A DNA stretch of 64,000 bases, from NCBI GenBank assembly GCA_947561585.1, contig CANNZV010001054.1:140474-204473 (forward strand), read 5' to 3'. Below the pieces are notes generated by a model, which was not told the DNA's origin, searched no databases, and was given only the letters and a program-made list of their open reading frames with translations. Shown here piece after piece: positions 1 to 13,934 of this stretch. Each line of letters opens with the position of its first letter. Position 1 is the first letter of the stretch. A program made the translations under genes and the position numbers. Origin of the DNA: Caprella mutica. Lineage: Eukaryota; Arthropoda; Malacostraca; Amphipoda; Caprellidae.

Positions 1-569
1 TCATCAATAATTAAATTAGAGCAAAATGATATCATCCTGTAGATATTTTATATCAACGTTATGAATGGAACAATGAGCTTAATGAGGAAAAATGTAATAA
101 TGAGGAAAATGAGAAAACTGTATTATCATTGCAGAGAAATTGTAATGAGACATTTTACCCTGTCATTCTCATTAAAATTTCATTCTCTTTCTAATTCTCA
201 TTATTTTTTTCCAAAGAAGGGAACAGAAGAAATGATTCCATCGATAAATTAGAATCGACTATTTATTTCAATCTATTTCTTCCTTTTTTTCTAATGTGAA
301 GTTAATGTAAAATAGATTTTGAAAAGTGAAATTTATGAGCAGTAGCAGCAGCATCACCCGAAGCCCTATTTTAATTGCAGTGTCGAGGTCGTTAGAAATT
401 CTTTTTTGAATTACGTTGATTGCTGCCTTCTGTGAATGATGAATGAGTAATCGGAAAGAGAAACACTTTCAACCAATGGCCGTGAAGAGGCTCTGGAAAT
501 GAACTTGATGTTGTTTGTTGTTCTTGGGGTGATTTTGAAGGGGCTTATGAGTATGTATGGTTAGGAAAA
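1..569. other. Unique AT-rich sequence
   Basis: No gene or element recognised. The same applies to 720-1230 and 2650-3380. Confidence 0.6.
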
Positions 570-715
570 GGGGGTTCATTATGAGTAGTAAGGATTATGA
601 GAAGGGAGTTCATAATGAGTATTCATAAAAAGGATAAGGATTATGAGAAGGGAGTTCATAATGAGTATTCATAAAAAGGATAAGGATTATGAGAAGGAGT
701 ACATGATGAGTATTC
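570..715 (+). repeat. 46-bp repeat, about 2.5 copies
   Basis: The unit includes ggattatgagaagggagttc and tgagtattcataaaaag. Confidence 0.85.
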
Positions 716-1233
716 ATTTGAGTTCGTTAAAAATTAATATATCTTAAATAAAAATAAAATCTTTATTAAAAATTTTTTAAATAAAAAATGTTTCTTTTTT
801 CTACATCTACAACTAATATGGTACCCCTAACATAAAACTACCAGTACACATAAAAAACATAGCAAAAAGAAATAATGACCTGTTACAATTCCATTAAAAT
901 TAGAGCACATCATTTCAATAGATTGGTGCAATTTAAATCACTATTAACTATTTCCGTCTTTTATTATTTAACCTCTAGAGTTCAATTAATGTATATTATA
1001 TGCATGCAATAAATGTGTATTATATTATATGCATGTAATTAATAATTAATTCAAATTGGTAATGTGATATCGCCATATAAATAACAAATAAAATTAACCA
1101 TTAATTATAACAATGATTAATTAAATTTAATTTAATTTAATTTTAAAAGCTGAAGTCACACGGGACTCAATTTAGAAATAGTATAATAAATATCGTAAAT
1201 TATGAATTTAATCATTATTTAATTCAAATTTTA

Positions 1234-1436
1234 GGGTAAGTTACGAATTATCGGTCAGTTCCGCACTTTCGGTCATATAAGAAAAAACGATATACTATTT
1301 TTTTTAATTGATAGGTATCCATGTTACCTACAGGTATCATGGATACCAATAACAATAAATAATTAATTAATTATTGTACCGTATTTTTCTTACATGACCG
1401 AAGATATAAAACCGACCGATAATTCATAACTCACCC
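1234..1436. mobile_element. Foldback element copy 1 (gggtaagtt family)
   Basis: Starts gggtaagttacgaattatcg and ends with its imperfect inverse, flanked by TA on both sides. The centre holds a second inverted pair built on ggtatcatggatacc. Confidence 0.85.
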
Positions 1437-1713
1437 TATCACGCATAACAATAGATAATAATAATTTAGATAAATGCATTAATTCTCTCCCATTCCCTTT
1501 AAATAACTCACTATAAACTTTTGGTTAGGATGTTGGTTATCTTCTTGTTCTTTATCGTGGATAACAGCAGGAAGATTTACGGCGGAGACTCTGACTCACT
1601 ACACTTGTGCTGGTGAGGGGCATCAGCTGACTGAATGAGGGGAAAGAAGGGGACCTGCCAATGACTGTAACAGCCAATCAGAGAAGAGAATGTGACAGCC
1701 AATCAGCGACCAG

Positions 1714-2465
1714 TGGTATAGAATGGGTCTGCACACTGGTATAGAATGGGTCTGCACACTGGTATAGAATGGGTCTGCACACTGGTATAGAATGGGTCTG
1801 CACACTGGTATAGAATGGGTCTGCACACTGGTATAGAATGGGTCTGCACACTGGTATAGAATGGGTCTGCACAGTGGTATAGAATGGGTCTGCACACTGG
1901 TATAGAATGGGTCTGTACACTGTTATAGAATGGGTCTGCACACTGGTATAGAATGGGTCTGCACACTGGTATAGAATGGGTCTGCACACTGGTATAGAAT
2001 GGGTCTGCACACTGGTATAGAATGGGTCTGCACAGTGGTATAGAATGGGTCTGCACACTGGTATAGAATGGGTCTGTACACTGTTATAGAATGGGTCTGC
2101 ACACTGGTATAGAATGGGTCTGCACACTGGTATAGAATGGGTCTGCACACTGGTATAGAATGGGTCTGCACACTGGTATAGAATGGGTCTGCACAGTGGT
2201 ATAGAATGGGTCTGCACACTGGTATAGAATGGGTCTGTACACTGTTATAGAATGGGTCTGCACACTGGTATAGAATGGGTCTGCACACTGGTATAGAATG
2301 GGTCTGCACACTGGTATAGAATGGGTCTGCACACTGGTATAGAATGGGTCTGCACACTGGTATAGAATGGGTCTGCACACTGGTATAGAATGGGTCTGCA
2401 CACTGGTATAGAATGGGTCTGCACACTGGTATAGAATGGGTCTGCACACTGGTATAGAATGGGCG
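1714..2465 (+). repeat. 23-bp minisatellite, about 33 copies
   Basis: The unit starts tggtatagaatgggtctgca. Variant units (acagtggt; tgtacactgttat) recur every 161 bp, i.e. every seven units. All three minus frames are open because the unit has no stop and is not a multiple of three. Confidence 0.97.
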
Positions 2466-2474
2466 AGGTTATTA

Positions 2475-2649
2475 TACAATCATGAAATGTGCAGTACAAC
2501 AAACTAGTGGATACAACAAACTACATAACGGCCATTTATATTGTGTTTCAAATTAAATGAAGACTATTTTGAAACTCTTAGCATAAAATGACCGCTATGT
2601 AGTTTGTTGTATCTGCTAGTTTGTTGTACTGCGCACTTCGTGATTGTTT
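2475..2649. mobile_element. Different foldback MITE abutting the 23-bp array
   Basis: The left arm contains gtgcagtacaacaaactag and ggatacaacaaactacat; the right arm is the inverse (atgtagtttgttgtatc, ctagtttgttgtactgc). Arms are about 65 bp and the total about 175 bp. It is unrelated to the gggtaagtt family. Confidence 0.75.
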
Positions 2650-3380
2650 GATGACCTATCAGGGGGTTCTAGGGACATGTATTAGAATTCGATTTTATAC
2701 TACATAAAATGAAGGTATTAATGCACTATCGGCATCAGGTGTTTAAAACGCGCAGCACATTCTCGAGATTGTGCGCGGAACACGCGCACAGGTGTGGAAT
2801 TGGTCTCCGCAACGAGTTTCAGACAAAATTTAGTGCGCATGAATTTACGTCTAGTAAAATGAGCCTATTATGAATTATAAAATATATTAATATTATATAT
2901 ATTTTAATGTCATATATACTTTTTACTTAATATAAATATTGCATACGATAATTAGTTATATTCTAGTCATGGGTAGAGCATTGACATCTATTTATTATTC
3001 ACTAATAAATCTTACAATTAATTTTCAAGGAGAATTGCAAGTCATCGGGCTTTTTAAATGGGAAAATAAAATACAGAGGGAAATTAAATATACGATATTT
3101 TTAACAAAGCGAAATTATGAATAAAATTGTGTTCTTTTTAAATTATCTCTAATTTCTGGAAATGAATTAACACATTTCAGTAACTAGGGAATTATTCTGT
3201 CACGAACAAATATTTCACACATGTAAACATGTGAGGGTTAATTGTACTTCCAATATTTTATTACTAGAACATAACTAATTAAAGATACATATTGGAGAAT
3301 TGTTAGTGAAATAGAATCATGGAATAATAAATCGCAAAGAAATAGTAAGAATAATGAAGGTAAAATAAGAGACAGTAGAT

Positions 3381-3546
3381 CTCCTACGAATTATCGGTCA
3401 GTACTACATCTTCGGACATATAAGAAAAAACAATATACAAATTATTATTATTACACAGTGGTATCTAATAATAACAATTTTTATATTGTTTTTTTTTTCA
3501 TATGACCGAAGATGTAGTACTGACCGATAATTCGGAACTTACTCTA
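3381..3546. mobile_element. Foldback element copy 2
   Basis: Arms pair over about 70 bp (tacgaattatcggtcagtac and its inverse). The first bases of the left end are eroded. Confidence 0.8.
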
Positions 3547-3719
3547 TAGTGAACTTCAATTAGTTCACTATAGACGATTTAAGAGTTGAAGAAAACTGAT
3601 CTTTTCATGGTTGACTACACAAAATAATTTCTTATTTAAATAAATTCATTATACGACGTATTTCATTTCTCAGAACTTTTAAAAATCAGGATGATTCACT
3701 ACACATGACTTCATTATAG

Positions 3720-3910
3720 AGGAGTTGCACTGGTAGAACTACTCTATAATGAACTAATTTCCTATATAGAGATGCATAGAAAACTTATAGCCATTTACGG
3801 CAGACTAAACTAAATATGTTCACTATAGAAGTTGGATCATTATACAGGAGTCTACTAATCAGGATGATTCAATATACAGGAGTTCATTATAGAGGAGTTC
3901 TACTGCAGTC
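3720..3910. other. Degenerate attatagagg/ctctataatg pieces
   Basis: Loose direct and inverted repeats of ttcattatagaggagtt before the 36-bp array; not a clear tandem array. Confidence 0.5.
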
Positions 3911-3949
3911 AAATCTAAAGGAATTTAATGTGAAGTAGGTGTAGAGAGA

Positions 3950-6720
3950 GAGAGTAGAAGTAGATTCTACCTTCACAGTCTACACCTTAGTAGAAGTAGA
4001 TTCTACCTTCACAGTCTACATCTTAGTAGAAGTAGATTCTACCTTCACAGTCTACATCTTAGTAAAAGTAGATTCTACCTCCACAGTCTACATCTTAGTA
4101 GAAGTAGATACTACCTTCACAGTCTACATCTTAGTAGAAGTAGATTCTATCTTCAAAGTCTACATCTTAGTAGAAGTAGATTCTACCTTCACAGTCTACA
4201 TCTTAGTAGAAGTAGATTCTACCTTCACAGTCTACATCTTAGTAGAAGTAGATACTACCTTCACAGTCTACATCTTAGTAGAAGTAGATTCTACCTTCAC
4301 AGTCTACATCTTAGTAGAAGTAGATTCTACCTTCACAGTCTACATCTTAGTAGAAGTAGATTCTACCTTCACAGTCTACATCTTAGTAGAAGTAGATTCT
4401 ATCTTCACAGTCTACATCTTAGTAGAAGTAGATTCTACCTTCACAGTCTATATCTTAGTAGAAGTAGATTCTATCTTCACAGTCTATATCTAAGTAGAAG
4501 TAGATTCTATCTTCACAGTCTACATCTTAGTAGAAGTAGATTCTACCTTCACAGTCTATATCTAAGTAGAAGTAGATTCTATATTCACAGTCTATATCTT
4601 AGTAGAAGTAGATTCTATCTTCACAGTCTACATCTTAGTAGAAGTAGATTCTACCTTCACAGTCTACATCTTAGTAGAAGTAGATTCTACCTTCACAGTC
4701 TACATCTTAGTAGAAGTAGATTCTACCTTCACAGTCTATATCTTAGTAGAAGTAGATTCTATCTTCACAGTCTATATCTAAGTAGAAGTAGATTCTATCT
4801 TCACAGTCTACATCTTAGTAGAAGTAGATTCTACCTTCACAGTCTATATCTAAGTAGAAGTAGATTCTATCTTCACAGTCTACATCTTAGTAGAAGTAGA
4901 TTCTACCTTCACAGTCTATATCTAAGTAGAAGTAGATTCTATCTTCACAGTCTACATCTTAGTAGAAGTAGATTCTACCTTCACAGTCTACATCTTAGTA
5001 AAAGTAGATTCTACCTTCACAGTCTACATCTTAATAGAAGTAGATTCTACCTTCACAGTCTACATCTTAGTAGAAGTAGATTCTACCTTCACAGTCTACA
5101 TCTTAGTAGGAGTAGATTCTACCTTCACAGTCTACATCTTAGTAGAAGTAGATTCTACCTTCACAGTCTACATCTTAGTAGAAGTAGATTCTACCTTCAC
5201 AGTCTACATCAAAGTAGTAGATTCTACCTTCACAGTCTACATCTTAGTAGAAGTAGATTCTACCTTCACAGTCTACACCTTAGTAGAAGTAGATTCTACC
5301 TTCACAGTCTACATCTTAGTAGAAGTAGATTCTGCCTTCACAGTCTACATCTTAGTAGAAGTAGATTCTACCTTCACAGTCTACATCTTAGTAGAAGTAG
5401 ATTCTACCTTCACAGTCTACACCTTAGTAGGAGTAGATTCTACCTTCACAGTCTACATCTTAGTAGAAGTAGATTCTACCTTCACAGTCTACACCTTAGT
5501 AGAAGTAGATACTACCTTCACAGTCTACATCTTAGTAGAAATAGATTCTACCTTCACAGTCTACATCTTAGTAGGAGTAGATACTACCTTCACAGTCTAC
5601 ATCTTAGTAGGAGTAGATTCTACCTTCACAGTCTACATCTTAGTAGAAGTAGATTCTACCTTCACAGTCTACATCTTAGTAGAAGTAGATTCTACCTTCA
5701 CAGTCTACATCTTAGTAGGAGTAGATTCTACCTTCACAGTCTATATCTTAGTAGGAGTAGATACTACCTTCACAGTCTACATCTTAGTAGAAGTAGATAC
5801 TACCTTCACAGTCTACATCTTAGTAGAAGTAGATTCTACCTTCACAGTCTACACCTTAGTAGAAGTAGATTCTACCTTCACAGTCTACATCTTAGTAGAA
5901 GTAGATTCTACCTTCACAGTCTACATCTTAGTAGAAGTAGATTCTACCTTCACAGTCTACATCTTAGTAGAAGTAGATTCTACCTTCACAGTCTACATCT
6001 TAGTAGAAGTAGATTCTATCTTCACAGTCTACATCTTAGTAGAAGTAGATTCTACCTTCACAGTCTACATCTTAGTAGGAGTAGATACTACCTTCACAGT
6101 CTACATCTTAGTAGAAGTAGATACTACCTTCACAGTCTACATCTTAGTAGAAGTAGATTCTACCTTCACAGTCTACACCTTAGTAGAAGTAGATTCTACC
6201 TTCACAGTCTACATCTTAGTAGAAGTAGATTCTACCTTCACACTCTACATCTTAGTAGAAGTAGATTCTATCTTCACAGTCTACATCTTAGTAGAAGTAG
6301 ATTCTATCTTCACAGTCTACATCTTAGTAGAAGTAGATTCTACCTTCACAGTCTACACCTTAGTAGAAGTAGATTCTACCTTCACAGTCTACATCTTAGT
6401 AGAAGTAGATACTACCTTCATAGTCAACATCTTAGTAGAAGTAGATACTACCTTCACAGTCTACATCTTAGTATAAGTAGATTCTACCATCACAGTCTAC
6501 ATCTTAGTAGAAGTAGATACTACATTCACAGTCTACATCTTAGTAGAAGTAGATACTACCTTCACAGTCTACATCTTAGTAGAAGTAGATTCTACCTTCA
6601 CAGTCTACATCTTAGTAGAAGTAGATTCTACCTTCACAGTCTACATCTTAGTAGAAGTAGATTCTACCTTCACAGTATGCATCTTAGTAGAAGTAGATTC
6701 TACCTTTACAGTCTACACCT
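3950..6720 (+). repeat. 36-bp minisatellite, about 77 copies
   Basis: The unit includes tagtagaagtagattctacc and ttcacagtctacatct, with the small palindrome gtagattctac. The stretch 4440-4940 is enriched in variants tatatctaagtag and ctatcttc. It is the longest array in the window. Confidence 0.97.
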
Positions 6721-7283
6721 TTCAAGTGTCAAGGTATAACTTCTACAATAATAATATTTTATTACCATAAACTTGAAATGTTTTTCTACTTCGCATTCAC
6801 TATTGCAATGTTAAAAAAGGAGGTTAACAGTAGAATCAAAAGTATCATAAAGCTATTATTTCAATATATGTATATAAAAACAAATTAAATTACTAGTAAA
6901 TAAAAGTATTATAACGCTACTACTTTGATACGAAGTGCAGTAATAAAAGAGATTTTACACCTAAATCACAGGAGTAGAAAAAGCGTCCATTAAATGGTTG
7001 TAAAACATTTTATATAATTGGGGTAGATGAACGGGACAAACCCCCTGGGGGGAGTAATAAAATCTACCATCTGCTTCCACCGGTAGATGAGTGAGAATGA
7101 TGATGCAATGACAGAGAATGATGACAGAGAGAATGATTCAAATTATACAACAAATCACTCAAAAAAGAAATGGAAAATGAGTTAGACATCATTAGCCATA
7201 GTGTATAACTATTTAACTATTTAAAAACTTTACTACCTAATATTAAATGGTAAAGTTAACAGATGAAATAACTGCAGTATGTA

Positions 7284-7480
7284 GGGTAAGTTACGAATTA
7301 TCGGACAGTACTACATCTTCGATCACATAAGAAACAAATATAGTTTTATTGGTATCCATGATACTTTTCTATAATTACTATTATTCTAATGTAATTTTAA
7401 TTGGTATCCATGATACCTTAATATAATGATAATTATATATGATTCTCATTTCATTTTAATTTGGTATCATGGATACCAAA
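7284..7480. mobile_element. Foldback element copy 3, right arm missing
   Basis: Left arm gggtaagttacgaattatcg plus the ggtatccatgatacc core, here triplicated. No right arm was found before 7760. Confidence 0.65.
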
Positions 7481-7760
7481 TTTAAAAAAAGTTAAATTTT
7501 TCTAGCACGGTAGAAAGCGTATCACCGTACCTAGTAGCTTGCTCTAGAAAGAACATTAGTGATTAATATCATATTTCATCATAAACTAACTAATATTTCA
7601 ATAAAGAACATTGTGATTAATATCATAGCAATGAAGGCACTGATCATTCAGTAGATAGTGTCACTTCCCATCGCCCCAAACCATTGCATGGCACAATGAA
7701 ATAAACTCAAAATAAACTCAAATGAAAAAGTCATTTCCTAGTGTAGTCACATAGAGACTG

Positions 7761-7912
7761 GGGTACGTTAGGAGTTATTGCACGGTTACACATTTTCGGA
7801 CACATAGTAAAAATTGGATTCATATATATATTTAACTGGTATTTTAATTAGTATATCCATTTTCGTTAATGATCGAAAATGTGGAACTGTCCGATAATTC
7901 GGAACTTATCCT
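7761..7912. mobile_element. Foldback element copy 4, diverged
   Basis: Left gggtacgttaggagttattg, right inverse ending aattcggaacttatcc. It belongs to the cacattttcg/cgaaaatgtgg subfamily. Confidence 0.7.
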
Positions 7913-8104
7913 AATTATGTCACAATGCTATTTAATTTTAAAAATATTGTTAACATATAATAGAAAGTAATTAATAAATACAATGTCATTGAAAAGTAGC
8001 CATCTGACACCGAGGTAAAATATTGTAAAAACATAAGGAAAAAATGAAAAAAATAGAGGGAAAATTAGTATTTTGTGACGAGATGATTTAACATTGACCT
8101 ATTT

Positions 8105-9713
8105 CGGTAGTGATGACCTTAGTGACTAGTGGTGAGTAATGAGGCTATAGTGGTGACTAATGGGACTATAGTGGTGACCTTAGTGACTAGTGGTGAGTAA
8201 TGAGGTGATGACTAATAGGACTATAGTGGTGACCTTAGTGACTAGTGGGGCTATAGTGGTGACTAGTGGGGCTATAGTGGTGACTAATGGGGCTATAGTG
8301 GTGACTAATGGGGCTATAGTGGTGACTAATGGGGCTATAGTGGTGACTAATGGGACTATAGTGGTGACTAATGGGACTATAGTGGTGACCTTAGTGACTA
8401 GTGGGGCTATAGTGGTGACTAATGGGACTATAGTGGTGACTAATGGGACTATAGTGGTGACTAATGGGACTATAGTGGTGACTAATGGGACTATAGTGGT
8501 GACTAATGGGACTATAGTGGTGACCTTAGTGACTAGTGGGGCTACAGTGGTGACTAGTGGGGCTATAGTGGTGACTAATGGGACTATAGTGGTGACTAGT
8601 GGGGCTATAGTGGTGACTAATGGGGCTATAGTGGTGACTAATGGGGCTATAGTGGTGACTAATGGGACTATAGTGGTGACTAATGGGACTATAGTGGTGA
8701 CCTTAGTGACTAGTGGGGCTATAGTGGTGACCTTAGTGACTAGTGGGGCTATGGTGGTGACTAATGGGACTATAGTGGTGACTAATGGGGCTATAGTGGT
8801 GACTAGTGGGGCTATAGTGGTAACTAATGGGACTATAGTGGTGACTAATGGGACTGTAGTGGTGACTAATGGGACTATAGTGGTGACTAGTGGGGCTATA
8901 GTGGTGACTAATGGGACTATAGTGGGTGACTAGCTATAGTGGTGACTAGTGGGGCTATAGTGGTGACTAGTGGAACTATAGTGGTGACTAGTGGAACTAT
9001 AGTGGTGACTAGTGGGGCTATAGTGGTGACTAGTGGGGCTATAGTGGTGACTAGTGGGGCTATAGTGGTGACTAGTGGGGCTATAATGGTGACTAATGGG
9101 GCTATAGTGGTGACTAATGGGGCTATAGTGGTGACTAATGGGGCTATAGTGGTGACTAATGGGGCTATAGTGGTGACTAATGGGGCTATAGTGGTGACTA
9201 ATGGGGCTATAGTGGTGACTAATCGGGCTATAGTGGTGACTAATGGGGACTATAGTGGTGAATAAATGGACTATAGTGGTGAATAAATGGACTATAGTGG
9301 TGACTAGTGGGGCTATAGTGGTGACTAATGGGGACTATAGTGGTGAATAAATGGACTATAGTGGTGAATAAATGGACTATAGTGGTGACTAGTGGGGCTA
9401 TAGTGGTGACTAATGGGGACTATAGTGGTGAATAAATGGACTATAGTGGTGAATAAATGGACTATAGTGGTGACTAGTGGGGCTATAGTGGTGAATAAAT
9501 GGACTATAGTGGTGACTAGTGGGGCTATAGTGGTGACTAATGGGGCTATAGTGGTGACTAATGGGGACTATAGTGGTGAATAAATGGACTATAGTGGTGA
9601 ATAAATGGACTATAGTGGTGAATAAATGGACTATAGTGGTGAATAAATGGACTATAGTGGTGACTAGTGGGGCTATAGTGGTAACTAATGGGACTATAGT
9701 GGTGACTAATGGA
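8105..9713 (+). repeat. 21-bp minisatellite, about 76 copies
   Basis: The unit is close to actatagtggtgactaatgg, with variants gactagtgg, gaataaatgg and the longer ggtgaccttagtgac. Because 21 is a multiple of three, one frame reads as a heptapeptide (GTIVVTN)n for 247 and 108 codons. No flanking unique coding sequence, so not called a gene. Confidence 0.96.
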
Positions 9714-9719
9714 TTTTAT

Positions 9720-10620
9720 ACCGATAACATAATTAACATTGTAATAAATATGAAATAATATTTCATTCAATAGAGTTGAGGATTAAATATAAATAAAAAT
9801 AAAATACAAATTAATTATCTAAAACATATTCAATTGATAATAATGTAAACCTTTTAAATTAAATTAAATAGAGTTTAATTTCTTTCTTTTTATATTTCAT
9901 ACTTTATTAAAAACATGCTAAGCAGTTACTAAAAAATGTACACTATTGGTTGCTAAAATAATATAATATTATAGAACTTAAAAATTAAAAAAATTGATAC
10001 AATAAAAATAGAAATGCCCGCGATGCTGATTTAAAAAGACACTAGCAAACGACATATGTTATCAATGCATTTTTTAACAGAGTTTTTAAGTTTAAAATCT
10101 GACATGGAAGTTGGGTACCTACTAATAAAAATGGGGGTAAACTTCTACAGAGTTCAATAGATCTAACGGGGGAATTACGTACTATTTCTGTTCCAATGTG
10201 GTACATATCATCAAATTTTAAAATATTTAATTTATTATGCATAGTATTAGTTCTTATTTCATGTATATTTTTGTGTATTAATTCTTAAAAAAAATAACTT
10301 GAAATGTTGTTTATCAAAACTCTCAGTGGCTGATATTTAGGGCAGTCCATCCTCAAAATAGAATGATAGAAAACGGAGTGATTTTCTATCAAAGGGTATT
10401 TTCTAGGGGTAACTGCCATAAAACTGATAATTTGACGTACATTTTTATTTTACTTAACTATATAATTTTTCACGTAATTTATATTTGACGCAACATATTT
10501 TTCGTGAGTTTATATTTAAAAAAAATTATTTTTTCAATTTTTAATTTATGGAATATATATATTTAGTACAATTACATTATAATTACTATATTAGAAAGCA
10601 AAGGGAAAATAATGTTGATA
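9720..10620. other. AT-rich unique stretch
   Basis: Nothing recognised here, nor in 6721-7280 and 10760-11330. Confidence 0.6.
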
Positions 10621-10623
10621 ACA

Positions 10624-10758
10624 GGGTGAGTTCCGGGTTAACGAACGGTTTCACATTTTCGATCATGATGGAAAATGATAAAATAATTACTTGAATTACA
10701 TTTTTTTTCTTTATGTAATCGCAAAAGTGGAACCGTCCAATAACCCGGAACTTGCCCT
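10624..10758. mobile_element. Foldback element copy 5
   Basis: gggtgagttccgggttaacg and its inverse ending aacccggaacttgccct. It is a short member of the cacattttcg subfamily. Confidence 0.75.
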
Positions 10759-11332
10759 GTTGCTAAGAGTTAAATACCCCAATTATTATCAATTACCCTA
10801 AATTATGAAATAATAATATAATCATAATCACCATTATTAACGAAACTTCAGATAAATGAAGAAAAGAAGAAAATTACATTAATTGCTGAACAAAAGGCAA
10901 TGAAATACAAAATATTTTTGTATTTAAACTTTAAAAGAAAATTATTAAAATCAATTATTTTTTTAGTAAAGATTAGATTTGTTAACTTAATATGATTATT
11001 AAATTATTATTATTTCAATTATGCTGAATTATAATGACAAAACCAAAAAAATTATTATTTCATTTTATAATTTAAAATTGTAATGGTCTTATTTTTAATG
11101 GAAAATATCGTCTTTAAATTCTCTTAAATAATTTTCCTTCCAAAAATTCATTTTCAAATACAGGAGAAAAACAAACATGAAGTCATTTCCCGCTTGCCAA
11201 ATTGACTCATTTATTAATTCTACACCAGAAAAGACTAATTCTATTTCGGGCAAATGTTTCCGCCTTTCAGTGACTGCAGAATATTTTCCAGAAGTTCGTG
11301 TACACTGACATTAAAAATCTCGTCTGAAAATA

Positions 11333-11400
11333 GAGTAAGTTACGAGTTATCGAACTGTACCACATTTCCGATCATAAAAAAAATATCTGATAATATTTTT
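11333..11400 (+). mobile_element. Foldback element copy 6, solo left arm
   Basis: gagtaagttacgagttatcg with the following cacatttccgatcat. No partner arm is nearby. Confidence 0.55.
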
Positions 11401-11592
11401 TTTAATTAATATTTTTTCCTGAAGCATCTATTAACTAATAATAAATAGACAGAGGTTATTAAATTACACTACAGGAACTTAGAGCAACATTGAATGTGAC
11501 CAACATTGAATGTGACTAACATTCTAAGGCTGACCTGTAGGTAGCACCTGACAAGGTCATTCAAGGTTGTTCCGTAACCTTGTGATCACTTC

Positions 11593-12199
11593 ACTCATAA
11601 CATTTTGTCTATTCTCATTATGAGCAGTACTCACTCATAACATTTTGTCTATTATCATTATGAGCAGTACTTACTCATAACATTTTGTCTATTCTCATTA
11701 TGAGCAGTACTAACTCATAACATTTTGTCTATTCTCATTATGAGCAGTACTTACTCATAACATTTTGTCTATTCTCATTATGAGCAGTACTTACTCATAA
11801 CATTTTGTCTATTCTCATTATGAGCAGTACTAACTCATAACATTTTGTCTATTCTCATTATGAGCAGTACTTACTCATAACATTTTGTCTATTCTCATTA
11901 TGAGCAGTACTTACTCATAACATTTTGTCTATTCTCATTATGAGCAGTACACACTCATAACATTTTGTCTATTCTCATTATGAGCAGTACACACTCATAA
12001 CATTTTGTCTATTCTCATTATGAGCAGTACTTACTCATAACATTTTGTCTATTCTCATTATGAGCAGTACACACTCATAACATTTTGTCTATTCTCATTA
12101 TGAGCAGTACTTACTCATAACATTTTGTCTATTCTCATTATGAGCAGTACACACTCATAACATTTTGTCTATTCTCATTATGAGCAGTACACACTCATA
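11593..12199 (+). repeat. 40-bp minisatellite, about 15 copies
   Basis: The unit includes actcataacattttgtctat and tctcattatgagcagtac. Each unit can fold through ctcataa/ttatgag. Confidence 0.96.
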
Positions 12200-12430
12200 A
12201 GAAAGAGTTATAAACAAAGTTCACCACTAGAATGAGTAGTACCAGTTACAATAATGATATGCATGTATAGTAATCGTTTACAGGCCTAAAACTATGAATA
12301 TATTAAATATAGTATATATGGAAATTATTTAAATTATTATTAAATTAAAACATACTTTTAGATTAAATTAGCAACCTTAACAGTCTAAATTGTTACATAA
12401 AAGGGTATATAAAATAATTATTAGTTGTTG

Positions 12431-13138
12431 TATATGTATAACCAATAAATTGTATAAGCTATATGTATAACCAATAAATTGTATAAGCTATATGTATAAC
12501 CAATAAATTGTATAAGCTATATGTATAACCAATATATTGTATAAGCTATATGTATAACCAATAAATTGTATAAGCTATATGTATAACCAATATATTGTAT
12601 AAGCTATATGTATAACCAATATATTGTATAAGCTATAAGTATAACCAATATTTTGTATAAGCTATATGTATAACCAATATATTGTATAAGCTATAAGTAT
12701 AACCAATATATTGTATAAGCTATATGTATATCCAATATATTGTATAAGCTATAAGTATAACCAATATATTGTATAAGCTATAAGTATAACCAATATATTG
12801 TATAAGCTATAAGTATAACCAATATATTGTATAAGCTATAAGTATAACCAATATATTGTATAAGCTATAAGTATAACCAATATATTGTATAAGCTATATG
12901 TATAACCAATATATTGTATAAGCTATAAGTATAACCAATATATTGTATAAGCTATAAGTATAACCAATATATTGTATAAGCTATAAGTATAACCAATATA
13001 TTGTATAAGCTATAAGTATAACCAATATATTGTATAAGCTATATGTATAACCAATATATTGTATAAGCTATATGTATAACCAATATATTGTATAAGCTAT
13101 ATGTATAACCAATATATTGTATAAGCTATAAGTATAAC
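12431..13138 (+). repeat. 29-bp minisatellite, about 24 copies
   Basis: The unit includes tatgtataaccaatatattg and tataagcta. The 5' units have aataaattg and the later ones aatatattg and aagtata, so variants are ordered along the array. Confidence 0.96.
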
Positions 13139-13572
13139 CGAGATGGATAACATGTGGGTAGTGTTCACAGCTGACCAGTAGGTGTATATGTTAAAAGTTA
13201 TTATAAAATGAATTAAATTTCTATTCAACACCTAATATTTAAAACATATAACTTTCTGTGGAAATTATTTTAAACATTTTTTGAGTTAATTTACCTCCTT
13301 GGGTGATCTAAGGACCTGATTTATGAAATGAACCTGAGTTATAAAGTATTTTCTATGTTTCAATTATAGAAAACAATATACGTCGTGAATTTCGTCAAAG
13401 TTATCCCTCAAAGACCATAGTTTTCTAAGGAACCATAGTTTTCTAAGGATTTTAATCATAGAAAACTATCTGGTGCACCTGAGATATGAAATGGCTCTGA
13501 GTTATAAAGGAACTAATACTTCATTACTCAGGAGTTTCGCTGTAACTCGTAAATTGATTTACCTCCTTAATC

Positions 13573-13738
13573 ATCACTAGACACACTATAGCAACACTAG
13601 TACAGTGTCACCATGCAGTGAGCATCACTAGACAAACTATAGCAAAACTAGTACAGTGTCACCATGCAGTGAGCATCACTAGACACACTATAGCAACACT
13701 AGTACAGTGTCACCATGCACCAAGCATCACTAGACGTC
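13573..13738 (+). repeat. 51-bp repeat, 3.3 copies
   Basis: Starts at 13573, 13624, 13675 and 13726 (partial), each with atcactagacacactatagc and agtacagtgtcaccatgc. Confidence 0.93.
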
Positions 13739-13934
13739 TAGTGACCTTGTCTAGTTCTGGTTATACCGGTAATACCAATAGAAGGAATTCTACCAAACAC
13801 ATATACCACTATTTAGCAAATGGAAGGAAAATTGGCTATTAATTAATTCAATTTAGTTTACTTGAATTCAACCTATTGAGTATGATAAGTGAGAGAAAAA
13901 TACTAATTTTACAGATTTTTCACAATTTTATCTA

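Noticed and set aside
10042..10242. 66-codon minus frame with CRSLPPFLLV
   Set aside because: Too short and no supporting exon or homologous block recognised.
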